From JANYCG01 sp031428695 (GTDB taxonomy: Bacteria > Pseudomonadota > Gammaproteobacteria > Burkholderiales > Burkholderiaceae_C): a DNA stretch of 55,330 nt. A program made the translations under genes and the position numbers. The notes beneath the pieces were generated by a model that saw nothing but the letters and a program-made list of their open reading frames with translations, was not told the DNA's origin and did not search any database. Of the stretch, positions 31,407-40,497 are shown piece by piece. How positions within the stretch are numbered: the first letter of the stretch is position 1; the number at the start of each line of letters is the position of its first letter. The DNA lies in NCBI GenBank assembly GCA_031428695.1, contig JANOYE010000179.1, positions 1-55,330 on the forward strand, read 5' to 3'.

Positions 31407-32138
31407 TTACAAACTGATGCCGCCATCCATGGCCACCTCAGAGCCGGTCATATAGCGGCTTTCATCCGACAGCAGGAACAACACCAAGCCGGCGATTTCT
31501 TCTGCCTTGCCAAACCGCTTCATCGGTATGCGTTGGATGCGGGTTTGGGTTTCTTCTTCGCTTCTGCCGCGCATCATGTCGGTGTCAATCGGGCCAGGAT
31601 GCACAGAGTTGACTCGGATGTTCTTGGGCGCCAGCTCCAGCGCCGCCGCTTTGGTCATGCCGCGCACGGCCCACTTGCTGGCGGAATAGGCCAGCGCATT
31701 GGGCGTGCCACGCAAGCCCGCGACAGAAGACAAGTTGACGATGACGCCGCCGCCGTTTTGCTCCAATGCGGCCACGACAGCTTTCATGCCCAGGAAGGTG
31801 CCCAACTGGTTGATGCGCGTGAGCCAATCAAACTCCGTCGCGCTGGTCTCCATCATGGGCTTCATGATCAGCACACCGGCGTTGTTGACCAAGCCGCGCA
31901 ACTTGCCCAGGCCCTGCGCGCCCGCAACGGCGTTGGCCCATTGCGCCTCGTCGGTCACGTCCAGGCGTTGAAAAATGCAAGCGGCGCCCAACTCGGAGGC
32001 AAGCTGGCGGCCTTCAGCCTCCAAAACGTCGGCGATCACAACCCGGGCGCCTTCGGCGACCAGCGCCCGCGCCTGCGCCGCCCCTAGGCCGCGTGAGCCG
32101 CCGGAGATTAGGAATACTTGGTTTGCGAATCTGGACAT
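31407..32138 (-). CDS. Short-chain dehydrogenase/reductase 2
   Basis: A 243-aa classical SDR, same length as SDR1 and clearly its duplicate (SGGSRGLGAAQARALVAEGARVVIADV; YSASKWAVRGMTKAAALELAPKNIRVNSVHPGPIDTDM). Catalytic Ser, Tyr and Lys are present. It follows BVMO2 by nine bases and precedes SDR1 by 16, so all three are co-transcribed. A BVMO beside alcohol dehydrogenases is the usual alcohol-ketone-ester arrangement. Confidence 0.9.
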   Translation of the reverse strand: MSRFANQVFLISGGSRGLGAAQARALVAEGARVVIADVLEAEGRQLASELGAACIFQRLDVTDEAQWANAVAGAQGLGKLRGLVNNAGVLIMKPMMETSATEFDWLTRINQLGTFLGMKAVVAALEQNGGGVIVNLSSVAGLRGTPNALAYSASKWAVRGMTKAAALELAPKNIRVNSVHPGPIDTDMMRGRSEEETQTRIQRIPMKRFGKAEEIAGLVLFLLSDESRYMTGSEVAMDGGISL

Positions 32139-32147
32139 AGGTTTACC

Positions 32148-33806
32148 TCATGCGGGTTCAAAAGTGGCGGTTTGGACAGCTTGAAAATTGAAACCTCGAA
32201 ACCCTGCTGCAACCACGTCATCACAAATGCCGGTGTAGGTTCCCAGCCCGCCGATGTAGGGCAGAAAAACGCGGGGCTTTCCAGGGATGTTGGCTCCCAT
32301 GTACCACGACTGTGTGCCGGTGAAGAGGGTTTTGGACGCAATTTCGTTGACATGCGCCACCCATTGGTCTTGCGCCTCCAACGTGGGCTCGGCAAAGGTC
32401 AACTGGCGCTTTTGCATGTGTTGCAGGCAAGTGGCGATCAGCTCCACATGTTGTTCGATGGCCATGATCACATTGGTCAAAACCGACGGGCTGCCGGGGC
32501 CGGTGATGAGAAACAGGTTGGGGAATCCGGCGACCATCAAACCCAAGTAAGTGCGCGGTCCCGCCGCCCACGTCTCCTTCAAAGCTGCGCCGTCTTTGCC
32601 GCGAATGTCGATGCGGTCGAGCGCGCCGGTGACGGCGTCGTAACCGGTGGCGAACACGATGCTGTCGAATTCATGGAGGGCGGTGGAGGTCTTCACGCCC
32701 TGAGGCGAAATCGCTTCGATGGGTGTCGCGCGCAGATCGACCAAGCTCACATGGGGCAGGTTGTAGGTCTCATAGTAGTCGGTGTCAACACAAATGCGTT
32801 TGGTGCCAATGGCGTGGTCTTTCGGGGCCAACAATTCTGCGACTGCAAGGTCTTTGACTTTGGCGCGAATTTTGTTGCGCACGAACTCCGCCGCGTCATC
32901 GTTGGCGGTTTTGTTGGAGTAGATGTCATTGAAGGCGTGCGTGTAATTGGCGCCGCCTTTGGCCCAGCGCCGCTCGTATTCTTGCTGGCGCTGCTCGGCG
33001 CTCACTTCGGCACTGGCGTATTGGCTGTAGTCGTACAAAATGCCGGAGCGTGTAGTCTTGGCCTTTTTGCGCCGCTCGGCGTAATCGGCTTTCCACGCGG
33101 CTTGCTCGTCTTGTGGCAGCGGCCGATTGCAGGCGGGAATGCTGAAGTTGGCGGTGCGCTGGAACACCACCACCTGCGCCGCTTGGGCGGCAATCGCCGG
33201 GATGCTTTGAATGCCGGAAGAGCCGGTGCCAATCACGCCGACGCGCTGGCCGGTGAAATCGACCGCTTCGTGCGGCCAAGCGCCAGTGTGAAAGGTTTTG
33301 CCTTTGAAGTCGGCCAGCCCTGGCAGGTCTGGCAAGCGCGCCGCGCTGAGGCAACCACCGGCAGAGATAAGAAACCGCGCCTTCACCACATCTCCTTTGT
33401 CGGTGCCAACTGTCCACCGGTTGGAAGCAGCGTCGTAGGCGGCGCGGGTCACGCGTGTTTTGAGCTGAATGTCGGGGCGCAGATTGAAGCGGTCGGCCAC
33501 GTGGTTGACATAGCGCAGGATTTCAGCTTGTTTGGGGTAACGCTCAGTCCACTGCCACTCCTGCTGGAGTTCTTCGGAGAAGGAGTACGAATACTGCATG
33601 CTTTCAACGTCGCAGCGGGCGCCGGGGTAGCGGTTCCAGTACCAAGTGCCGCCGACGCCGTCGCCAGTTTCAAACACCCGCGCTCGCAGGCCGAGTTCGC
33701 GCAGTTTGTACAACATGTACAACCCGGCGAAACCAGCGCCGATGACCACGGCATCAACTTCCTGCGAAACCGAATGGCGGTTTGCGGCTTGGTTGGCATC
33801 ACTCAT
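32148..33806 (-). CDS. Baeyer-Villiger monooxygenase 2 (type I, FAD/NADPH)
   Basis: A 552-aa paralog of BVMO1. The FAD motif GAGFAG lies at 23-28, the fingerprint FKGKTFHTGAWP at 167-178, followed by RVGVIGTGSSGIQSIPAIAAQAAQVVVFQRTANFSIP. The ATG at 33806 has GGAGA upstream; the longer frame to 33902 was rejected. With SDRs, hydrolase and hydratase on either side it is placed for ketone-to-ester conversion followed by hydrolysis. Substrate not determinable; cyclohexanone-type or acetophenone-type ketones are both possible. Confidence 0.93.
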   Translation of the reverse strand: MSDANQAANRHSVSQEVDAVVIGAGFAGLYMLYKLRELGLRARVFETGDGVGGTWYWNRYPGARCDVESMQYSYSFSEELQQEWQWTERYPKQAEILRYVNHVADRFNLRPDIQLKTRVTRAAYDAASNRWTVGTDKGDVVKARFLISAGGCLSAARLPDLPGLADFKGKTFHTGAWPHEAVDFTGQRVGVIGTGSSGIQSIPAIAAQAAQVVVFQRTANFSIPACNRPLPQDEQAAWKADYAERRKKAKTTRSGILYDYSQYASAEVSAEQRQQEYERRWAKGGANYTHAFNDIYSNKTANDDAAEFVRNKIRAKVKDLAVAELLAPKDHAIGTKRICVDTDYYETYNLPHVSLVDLRATPIEAISPQGVKTSTALHEFDSIVFATGYDAVTGALDRIDIRGKDGAALKETWAAGPRTYLGLMVAGFPNLFLITGPGSPSVLTNVIMAIEQHVELIATCLQHMQKRQLTFAEPTLEAQDQWVAHVNEIASKTLFTGTQSWYMGANIPGKPRVFLPYIGGLGTYTGICDDVVAAGFRGFNFQAVQTATFEPA

Positions 33807-33864
33807 GAATTTCTCCGGAATCTGTTGGGCGAATTTTTGGCGTGAAGGGTTCAGCGAGAATGGT

Positions 33865-34827
33865 CTAGCGAGAAGGCGCACCTCGGTGCAGGGCGTCGCC
33901 AATCACCGCGCCAATGTGGTTGACCACCAAGTTGCTGGCGGCGATCAATTTGCCGTGCATCACCATGCCGTGCATGTGGTCGCCCAAATGCAATGCGGTC
34001 ACACGAACACCGTCGTCTTCCAGGCGCTTGGCATAGGCGCGGCCTTCGTCGCACAAAGGGTCATGCGCGACGGTGACCACCATGGCAGGCGGCGTGCCTT
34101 TGAGGCTGGCGGCTTTGAGCGGCGAGGCGCGCCAGTCATGGCGGTCTTTGGCGTTGGGGGTGTAGTGGTCGATGAAGTAGTGCATGGTGGCGGCCGTCAA
34201 GGGCACGCCGGAGGTCACGCGTTGGTAGGCGTCGCTGCTGGCGGTCAAGTCTGTCACCGGGTAAATCAGCGCCTGGAAAATGGTGGCCGGGGCGGTGCCG
34301 TCGCGCCCCATCAGGGCCAGCACGGCGGCGAGGTTGCCGCCTGCGCTGTCGCCGCCCACGGCCAGCCGCGCAGAATCGACCGACAAGGCTGCGGCATTGA
34401 CGCTGACCCACTGCAATGCGGCGGCGGAGTCGTCTAGCGCTGCCGGGAAGCGGTGCTCAGGTGCGAGGCGGTAGTCCACTGCCACGACACAGATGCGCGC
34501 CCGGTTGGCAATAACGCGACACAGGCGGTCATGGCTTTGCAAGTTGCCAATCACCCAGCCGCCGCCGTGCAAGAAGACCATGCAGGGCAACTTCTCGCTG
34601 GCCTGCGTGCCTTGGCCTCGGTAGATGCGCAGCGGCAACTCGCCAGCAGAGGTGGGAATGGCCTGGTCGCGCACTGAGGCCACCTCTTCTGTGGCCGGTT
34701 GCATCACGTCCCAGCCAGCCGCGTAGGCCGCGCGGGCCTCGGCGGGCGTCAAGACTTCAAACGGGCGGGCGCCAGCCTTCCGGCTCATTTCCAAAAGCGC
34801 TTCAACTTGCGGATCCAAAGCGGGCAT
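33865..34827 (-). CDS. Alpha/beta hydrolase, hormone-sensitive-lipase family esterase
   Basis: A 320-aa hydrolase. The oxyanion motif HGGGWVIGNLQSHD and nucleophile elbow GGDSAGGNLAAVLAL define family IV (HSL). The acid is probably the Asp in VTVAHDPLCDEG and the base His in LHLGDHMHGMVMH. Such enzymes cleave short esters or lactones, the expected step after a Baeyer-Villiger reaction. GAGGAG lies before the ATG. It is 58 bp upstream of BVMO2 in the transcript. Confidence 0.9.
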   Translation of the reverse strand: MPALDPQVEALLEMSRKAGARPFEVLTPAEARAAYAAGWDVMQPATEEVASVRDQAIPTSAGELPLRIYRGQGTQASEKLPCMVFLHGGGWVIGNLQSHDRLCRVIANRARICVVAVDYRLAPEHRFPAALDDSAAALQWVSVNAAALSVDSARLAVGGDSAGGNLAAVLALMGRDGTAPATIFQALIYPVTDLTASSDAYQRVTSGVPLTAATMHYFIDHYTPNAKDRHDWRASPLKAASLKGTPPAMVVTVAHDPLCDEGRAYAKRLEDDGVRVTALHLGDHMHGMVMHGKLIAASNLVVNHIGAVIGDALHRGAPSR

Positions 34828-34892
34828 GGTGTTGACTCCTCAAAGACGGGTTGGATTGATGGCTATTGTTTGGGTGACAAGGAGCGGAGCAT

Positions 34893-35672
34893 CTACTCGC
34901 CTTTCCACACCGGCTTGCGGCGCTCGGCAAATGCGGTGGCGCCCTCTCGCGCGTCGGCGGTTTTCAGCAAATGCCCGGTGATCAACTCTTGGCGGGCAAA
35001 CATCTCGGCGATGGGCCAGTCGCGCTGTTCGATGACCACTTGTTTGCTGGCAGCAACCGACAAGGGCGCGTTGGCGGTGATGCGCAGCGCCAATTTCTTC
35101 GCTTCTTCCAGCGCTTGGCCGGGTTCCACCAGGATGTTGATCAAGCCGTACTGGTGCAGGCGCTCGGCAGACACCATGTCGCCTGTCAACGCCATCTCCA
35201 TCGCGATGCGTTGCGGGATGAGGCGCGGCAGCCGCATCAGGCCACCGGCTGCGGCCCCGAGGCCGCGTTTGACTTCAGGCAGGCCAAACTTTGCGTCGCG
35301 CGAAGCCACCACCAGATCACAGGCCAGCACGGCCTCGAAGCCACCAGCCAATGCGTACCCCTCGACTGCAGCGATCAACGGCTTGCGCGGCGGCGTCATG
35401 GCGATGCCCAAAATGCCCCGGCCTTTGACGCGAACCACTTCGCCGCGCAGGAAAGCCTTCAAGTCCATGCCCGCGCAAAAGCTGCCGCCTGCGCCCGTCA
35501 AGATGCCGATATGAAGGTCGTTGCGGTGGTCCATTTCGTCGAGCGCGGCGCACACGCCGTAGGAGACCGCGCCGTTGATGGCGTTTTTGACTTCGGGCCG
35601 GTTGATGGTGACCACGACCATGCCGTCGATGTGTTCCACCAGGACTTCTTTGGCTTTGTTGTCGTCGGTCAT
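34893..35672 (-). CDS. Enoyl-CoA hydratase/isomerase family protein (crotonase)
   Basis: A 259-aa crotonase. VVVTINRPEVKNAINGAV at the start, oxyanion-hole stretches GAGGSFCAGMDLKAFLRG and AVEGYALAGGFEAVLACDLVVAS are present. Glu occurs at the second catalytic position region (LPEVKRGLGAAAGG). It hydrates or isomerises an enoyl-CoA in the degradation route. It is 30 bp downstream of the nitronate-monooxygenase-like gene on the minus strand. Confidence 0.88.
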   Translation of the reverse strand: MTDDNKAKEVLVEHIDGMVVVTINRPEVKNAINGAVSYGVCAALDEMDHRNDLHIGILTGAGGSFCAGMDLKAFLRGEVVRVKGRGILGIAMTPPRKPLIAAVEGYALAGGFEAVLACDLVVASRDAKFGLPEVKRGLGAAAGGLMRLPRLIPQRIAMEMALTGDMVSAERLHQYGLINILVEPGQALEEAKKLALRITANAPLSVAASKQVVIEQRDWPIAEMFARQELITGHLLKTADAREGATAFAERRKPVWKGE

Positions 35673-35702
35673 CGTGTGTTCATTCTGGGTTGTGAAAACT
35701 GT

Positions 35703-36833
35703 TTATACGTCCGTCGGGTTCAACTTGCGCAGCCGTTCAATTGCCTCAAGGTATTGCTCTTGCAGCTGCACCATCACGTCGCGCACTGAGGACTCTTCCT
35801 TGATCATGCCGACCACTTGCCCGGCAGGGAAGGAATACAAGTCTTTGCGTTTGGCCCGCACAACACGCGCATGAGCCTCGTTGTACAAGATGCCTTGCAA
35901 GGGCGTGGGCAGGTATTTCGGCGCGCCGGGCTGCTCCCAGGCTTCCGACAAATCGCTTTTGATCATGCGCACGGGTTTGCCGGTGCGGGCGCGGCGGCGC
36001 ACGGCGTCTTCGGTGCGGGCGTCAAACAACACTTGCTTCTCAAACGGGTCAAGCTCGCTTTCGCGGGTGCCCAGCCACAAGGTGCCGCACCACACGCCCT
36101 GCGCGCCCAGCGCCAGCGCGGCGGCAATCTGGCTGCCTCGCGCAATGCCGCCTGCCGCCAGCACCGCGACTTTGTCGCCGCAGGCCTCCACCACTTGCGG
36201 CACCAGCACCATGGTGGCGACTTCGCCGGTGTGGCCGCCAGCCTCCGTGCCCTGCGCGATGATGACTTCAACACCCGCCGCCACGTGGCGCGCGGCGTGT
36301 TCGCCCTTGCCGCACATGGCGCCAATCACCACGTTGCGGGAGCGCAGCTCAGCCACCACGTCGGGCGGCGGCGAGCCCAGCGCGCTGACCACGAAATTCA
36401 CTTGTGCGTGCGCCAGCGCCACACGCAGCAAGCGGCGCGCGCCGTCAGGCGTCATGTTGCCGCGCCCATCGACAATTTCTTTGTGGACGCGGGCGCGTTC
36501 GTCGAGCGGCAACTCGGGCACCCCAGCGTCGCCCAAGATTTTGTCCATGAAGGCGCGGTGCGCCGCAGGGATCAATTTCTCCAAGTCTTCCGTGCTGCGC
36601 TCAGCCTCTTTGTCGTAGGCCGTAGGGATGATGATGTCAACGCCGTAGGGCCTGCCCTGCGTGTGTTGGTCGATCCAACGCAGCTCGGCTTCAAGCTGCT
36701 CGGGCGAAAAGGTGGACGCGCCGAGCACGCCGAAGCCGCCGGCCTTGGTGACTTCCACCACCACGTCGCGACAATGCGAGAAAGCGAAGATGGGCAGCTC
36801 GCAGCCCAGTTTTTCACAGAGGGAGGTTCGCAT
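35703..36833 (-). CDS. Nitronate monooxygenase/2-nitropropane dioxygenase-family FMN protein
   Basis: A 376-aa TIM-barrel flavoprotein. GGFGVLGASTFSPEQLEAELRWI, VIIAQGTEAGGHTGEVATMVLVPQVV and VLAAGGIARGSQIAAALALGAQGVWCGTLWLGTRES are family signatures (FMN phosphate loop). Many members of this family near CoA-pathway genes are enoyl-reductase-like or NADH:quinone reductases, and true nitronate activity is not implied. Upstream lies a 165-bp gap with composite repeat copy G. Confidence 0.82.
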   Translation of the reverse strand: MRTSLCEKLGCELPIFAFSHCRDVVVEVTKAGGFGVLGASTFSPEQLEAELRWIDQHTQGRPYGVDIIIPTAYDKEAERSTEDLEKLIPAAHRAFMDKILGDAGVPELPLDERARVHKEIVDGRGNMTPDGARRLLRVALAHAQVNFVVSALGSPPPDVVAELRSRNVVIGAMCGKGEHAARHVAAGVEVIIAQGTEAGGHTGEVATMVLVPQVVEACGDKVAVLAAGGIARGSQIAAALALGAQGVWCGTLWLGTRESELDPFEKQVLFDARTEDAVRRRARTGKPVRMIKSDLSEAWEQPGAPKYLPTPLQGILYNEAHARVVRAKRKDLYSFPAGQVVGMIKEESSVRDVMVQLQEQYLEAIERLRKLNPTDV

Positions 36834-36848
36834 TTTGGATGTTTGAGT

Positions 36849-36961
36849 CGCTATAAATACGGTAGCTGTTTACGCACATTATTCGTGACTTAGAGCCGGG
36901 TTTTGTTTAAAAATATGCAAAAATCAGCGAATTGGGCTAATTAATTAATATGGGTGTTAAT
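36849..36961 (-). repeat. Composite AT-rich palindromic repeat, copy G
   Basis: On the plus strand: GCTATAAATACGGTAGC (36851-36867), then CGTGACTTAGAGCCGG and TTAATATGGGTGTTAA at 36945-36960. On the minus strand the core reads CTAAGTCACGAATAATGTGCG, close to copy D. It lies between the orphan Bug protein gene and the NMO-like gene. Confidence 0.6.
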
Positions 36962-36998
36962 TACTCTAAAGTTCACAGCTAACTGCCGCCAACTCAAG

Positions 36999-37979
36999 TT
37001 ACAGCGCAATGCCAAGCTTCTTCACGATCACTGACCAGCGCGCCACTTCTGCCGCCACATAAGCCTGTGCCTGCGCCGGGCTTGATTTGGTCACCGGTTG
37101 AATGCCAAGCTGCGCTAAGCGCTCTTGAATCGCCGGGCGCTCCATCACGCGGCCCACAGCGCGGGCAATCGGCTCAATTAGTTCGCGGGGTGTGCCCAAT
37201 GGCGCGGCCAGCAAGTTGGAGGTGCCGGCGATGAGGTCGTAACCGGCTTCGCGCGAAGTTGGGATGTCGGGCGAAATTTTTTCGCGCGCTTCGGCCATCG
37301 TGGTGATGATGCGCAGTTTGCCGGCCTTGTGGTGCGGCAAGAGCGTGCCCGAAGTCTCGACGATGAAATGCACCGTGCCTGAAATCGTGTCGGTGATCGC
37401 CCCTGCGCTGCCCGCGTAGGCGATGTCGGCAATGTCAACGCCCGCCAGCTCTTTGAAGAGTTCGGCGGCCAAATGCACCGTGGTGCCCAGTCCCGCGTGG
37501 CCGTAGGAGAGTTTGTTGGGCCGCGCTTTGGCGTAGGCGACCAGGCCTTTCAAGTCTGTGACCGGAAGCGCCGGGTTCACCGCGATCACGAAAGGCGCGT
37601 TGGACAAATGCGCGATCCACTGGAAATCATCCACCGGGTTGTAGGGCGGCTTGGCGCGGGAAATCGGTGCTGAGACTGCCGTGGAGCCGGTTGCCAGCAT
37701 CAGTTGCGTGCCGTCTTTGGGGGCGCGCAAGAACCCCACCGCCACCGTCAACCCGCCCGCACCGGGTTTGTTTTCGACCAGCACCGGGCGCGACAACTCT
37801 TCGCGAAGGGCGTCGGCCAGAAAACGCGCGAACAGGTCACCCGAGCCACCCGGCGGGAAGCCGACCGCGATCTTGATAGGAACCGGATCATTCGCAAAAG
37901 AAAGGCCGGGCGCGATGCCGCAAGCGATGGCGGCGATGCCGGTTGTAACGGCACGCCGAGTCAGGTTCGATCTATTCAT
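36999..37979 (-). CDS. Bug/TctC-family tripartite tricarboxylate transporter receptor 1
   Basis: A 326-aa periplasmic receptor. A Tat- or Sec-like signal with RRAVTTGIAAIACGIAPGLSFA, then IKIAVGFPPGGSGDLFARFLADAL, VENKPGAGG and YGHAGLGTTVHLAAELFKELAGVDI are typical. No TctA or TctB membrane subunits are nearby, as for most Bug proteins in Burkholderiales. It may bind a carboxylate intermediate or substrate and work with membrane subunits encoded elsewhere. Confidence 0.92.
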   Translation of the reverse strand: MNRSNLTRRAVTTGIAAIACGIAPGLSFANDPVPIKIAVGFPPGGSGDLFARFLADALREELSRPVLVENKPGAGGLTVAVGFLRAPKDGTQLMLATGSTAVSAPISRAKPPYNPVDDFQWIAHLSNAPFVIAVNPALPVTDLKGLVAYAKARPNKLSYGHAGLGTTVHLAAELFKELAGVDIADIAYAGSAGAITDTISGTVHFIVETSGTLLPHHKAGKLRIITTMAEAREKISPDIPTSREAGYDLIAGTSNLLAAPLGTPRELIEPIARAVGRVMERPAIQERLAQLGIQPVTKSSPAQAQAYVAAEVARWSVIVKKLGIAL

Positions 37980-38006
37980 GTCTAGCTCCTTTTTGGATCT
38001 TCAAAG

Positions 38007-38063
38007 CATTTCCAAATCACCATCGAAGAGGGTTGCGCCTGCTTCATTCATGATTTGGAAATG
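38007..38063. repeat. 13-bp perfect inverted repeat
   Basis: CATTTCCAAATCA (38007-38019) and TGATTTGGAAATG (38051-38063) are exact reverse complements 31 bp apart. They fill the 109-bp gap before the Bug 1 gene and after the CoA-transferase stop. They could be an operator pair or a hairpin; no T run follows. Confidence 0.7.
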
Positions 38064-38088
38064 GAATTACGTGTCCCGTCCTGTGTGA

Positions 38089-39342
38089 TCAGGCAAGGAT
38101 TCGCTCGTCTGCTTCTTCCCCGTCGGTCAATGCGCCTCGAAACCGCGGTTCTGCCAGCGCCGTGATCAACCTGCGCCGCTCCGCGAGTGTCGTCGCGCGG
38201 ATGTCGGCCACACCGTGCTCCGTGACAACAACATCGACATCGCTTTGCGCCGTGGTCACGTAGGCGCTGCTGAGGCGCGCCACCAAGCGGCTTTTCGATG
38301 CCGCGCCGAAGCTGGCCGGCAGGGCAAGGATTGCCAGCCCCCCTGGAGAGCGCCGCGCCGCGCGGAAGTAGTCGGATTGCCCGCCAATCGCGCCGACGTA
38401 ACGCGCGCCGACCAACTCCGCGTTCGCCTGCCCGTACAAGTCCACCTCAAGCGCGGAATTGACCGCGATGAACGGCGCGCCAGCCGCTTGGCCCGTCGGA
38501 GCGACCAGTTGCGCCGGCGTTGCGAAGCTGAGCGCGCCGCGCGGGCCGGCGAAGTCGTAAAGGCTGCGGCTGCCAACCGCGAGCGAGGTCATGCACGCCT
38601 CGCGATCTGTGGTTTCAACCGCGCCGCTGGCCATCAGCTCCGGCAACCAGTCACCCACCATGCCAGATCGCACCCGCAGGCCACGGTGCTGCGACAATGC
38701 GTGCGCCACCGCCGCCGCCATGCTGCCAATGCCCAACTGGATGACGGCGCCGTCTGGCACCAGGCGCGCGACGTTGCGGCCGATGATGAGCTGCCGCGCG
38801 TCTGGCGCTTCGTTCGGAATTTCGGGCAGCGGCAGGTCGCTCTCGCCTGCGACCACCACGCGGCTGCCATGCAAGCGAAAGGCCGAGCGGGCGCGTGGCA
38901 CGTTCGGGTTGATTTCGACCAGCACAACGCGCGCCGCCTGTGCCGCATGCCACACATAGTCCACCGTGCAACCGAGGCTGTGGTAACCCTCCGCGTCAGC
39001 GGGCGACACCTGCAGCAGCACGACATCGGCCTTGAGCACGCCAGAGTCGAAGTACGACGCCAGTTGCGACAACTGCGCTGGAATCACACGCGCCGCGCCG
39101 CGCCCAACAACGTGACGTACCGTCCCCAGGCCGCAATAGGTTGTCACGCGAAGGGCCGCGTCGATTGGGGCGCCCCAAGCCGGGTTGAGCGAAAAGCCGC
39201 AAAACACGTGGACCTGCCCGAGCCCGGCCGCCAACGCAAACAATTCGTCCACCAAGCCCGCAGGCTCAGCAGTCGCTTGCGCTACCACCACGTGGTCGCC
39301 AGGGCGCAGGTGTTCAGCCAGGACGGAGCGTTTCATCGGCAT
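38089..39342 (-). CDS. Acetyl-CoA hydrolase/4-hydroxybutyrate CoA-transferase family protein
   Basis: A 417-aa class I CoA-transferase-like protein. Conserved stretches are VIQLGIGSMAAAVAHAL, the segment FIAVNSALEVDLYGQANAE with the likely catalytic Glu, GGQSDYFRAARRSPGGLAILAL and VTEHGVADIRATTLAERRR. It moves CoA between acids or hydrolyses an acyl-CoA. It is 25 bp after the DUF7064-like gene, so it is within the operon that begins at the phosphotransferase gene. Confidence 0.85.
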   Translation of the reverse strand: MPMKRSVLAEHLRPGDHVVVAQATAEPAGLVDELFALAAGLGQVHVFCGFSLNPAWGAPIDAALRVTTYCGLGTVRHVVGRGAARVIPAQLSQLASYFDSGVLKADVVLLQVSPADAEGYHSLGCTVDYVWHAAQAARVVLVEINPNVPRARSAFRLHGSRVVVAGESDLPLPEIPNEAPDARQLIIGRNVARLVPDGAVIQLGIGSMAAAVAHALSQHRGLRVRSGMVGDWLPELMASGAVETTDREACMTSLAVGSRSLYDFAGPRGALSFATPAQLVAPTGQAAGAPFIAVNSALEVDLYGQANAELVGARYVGAIGGQSDYFRAARRSPGGLAILALPASFGAASKSRLVARLSSAYVTTAQSDVDVVVTEHGVADIRATTLAERRRLITALAEPRFRGALTDGEEADERILA

Positions 39343-39366
39343 GCTTTTCGGTCCTGACAGGCAGCC

Positions 39367-40497
39367 TTACGCCGGCTTGGCCGATCCGGCTGCCAGCCAA
39401 GCGGGCGGGCGACCGGCGATGGTGAAGGTCTGGCTGCCCGTCCCGGTGCTGGTGGCGCCGCCGAAGTCGGCCTTGATGCCAACCGGCTGGATGCGGTGCC
39501 AATGCTCCTTGAGCGATCCATCGGGATAGACCACCTTGGACGGGTGCGCGACATCCCACACGTCGAACTCGATGTGGTGCTGGGCGCGCCAGGCGCCCAG
39601 ACCGCGACCATCGTTGTACCCGCCGCTGTAGCCCAGGCCCTGCATCGCGATCGACGCGCCAAGCGCGGTGAGATCCATCTGCAAGCGCTTGCCGCCGTCG
39701 AACGTCGCGCTCACCCTCGCCGTGCGAAACCGGCGCGTGCCCGGATGCAAGTTCGCTGAAAGCTCGATCTTCTGCACAACATGCACGGCCTCTGTGGCGC
39801 GCTCGGTCACGACGCCGGTGGTGTACGGTTCATCTTCGCCGCGCGCTTCAAAGAGCAGGTGTCCACTCATCGAATCGGTGGAGAAGAACAGGAAAGACAT
39901 CACGTGCCCTTTCTCAGCCAACGTGACCTTCGGCCCGGTGACCGGCTCGGGCACGCCCATGCCCCGGCGCACGCCCCAGGAGTGGTCGCGGCAGGACCAC
40001 CAGTTGCTGATCTCGATGCGCTTTCCGTCCGCCTCCATCCAGCCGCTGGCAAGGCCAATCTGGTCGAATCGGCGGTAGTCCTGAACGGTGCGCCCATGCA
40101 GGCGCTCGTAATGCGGATGCTCCTCACGCGCGGGTTCAACGCAGCGCCAGCGGATGGCGCCTGACATCCCGTGCTCTCCCGGTGAGATGGCGATCTCGAA
40201 CTCTTCGAGCGGCTTCACAGGCTGGATGCGAATGGGGCCGCATTCGGTATCCGCGTTGCGGTCAAGCGAGCGCGACACCCGCAGGTTGTATTGCTTGCCG
40301 TCCACCGTCATGACCGCGCCGCCATCGAGCACGTTCATGTTGCGGTAAGCGCCCATGGTGATCTGGATCGCCACCCGACCGTCTTGCGAATAAATGGCAA
40401 ACCAGTAGCGGTCAAAAAACCGGGGGTCGCTGGTCCAGACGTGGTCGAAGGTGGTTGGCAACTGGTGCCAGAGTGTGTCGTCAAGCGGGGTCAGCAT
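39367..40497 (-). CDS. DUF7064/DUF7065-type lipocalin-like protein
   Basis: A 376-aa protein with no signal peptide and a two-domain beta-rich reading: WFAIYSQDGRVAIQITMGAYRNMNVLDGG in the first half and NWWSCRDHSWGVRRGMGVPEP in the middle, recalling AttH/CrtC-like (hydroxyneurosporene-synthase-fold) proteins. It often occurs beside phosphotransferases and acyl-CoA enzymes in terpenoid or steroid loci. Enzymatic role is unknown. It overlaps the preceding 151-aa gene by one base (TGATG), so the pair is translationally coupled. Confidence 0.6.
   Translation of the reverse strand: MLTPLDDTLWHQLPTTFDHVWTSDPRFFDRYWFAIYSQDGRVAIQITMGAYRNMNVLDGGAVMTVDGKQYNLRVSRSLDRNADTECGPIRIQPVKPLEEFEIAISPGEHGMSGAIRWRCVEPAREEHPHYERLHGRTVQDYRRFDQIGLASGWMEADGKRIEISNWWSCRDHSWGVRRGMGVPEPVTGPKVTLAEKGHVMSFLFFSTDSMSGHLLFEARGEDEPYTTGVVTERATEAVHVVQKIELSANLHPGTRRFRTARVSATFDGGKRLQMDLTALGASIAMQGLGYSGGYNDGRGLGAWRAQHHIEFDVWDVAHPSKVVYPDGSLKEHWHRIQPVGIKADFGGATSTGTGSQTFTIAGRPPAWLAAGSAKPA

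Noticed and set aside
32118..33845. 575-codon plus-strand open frame opposite BVMO 2
   Set aside because: It is the antisense shadow of a gene with clear BVMO motifs; its translation is Gly/Val/Ala-rich and resembles no family.
38215..39357. 380-codon plus-strand frame opposite the CoA-transferase
   Set aside because: Antisense shadow, Arg/His-rich translation.
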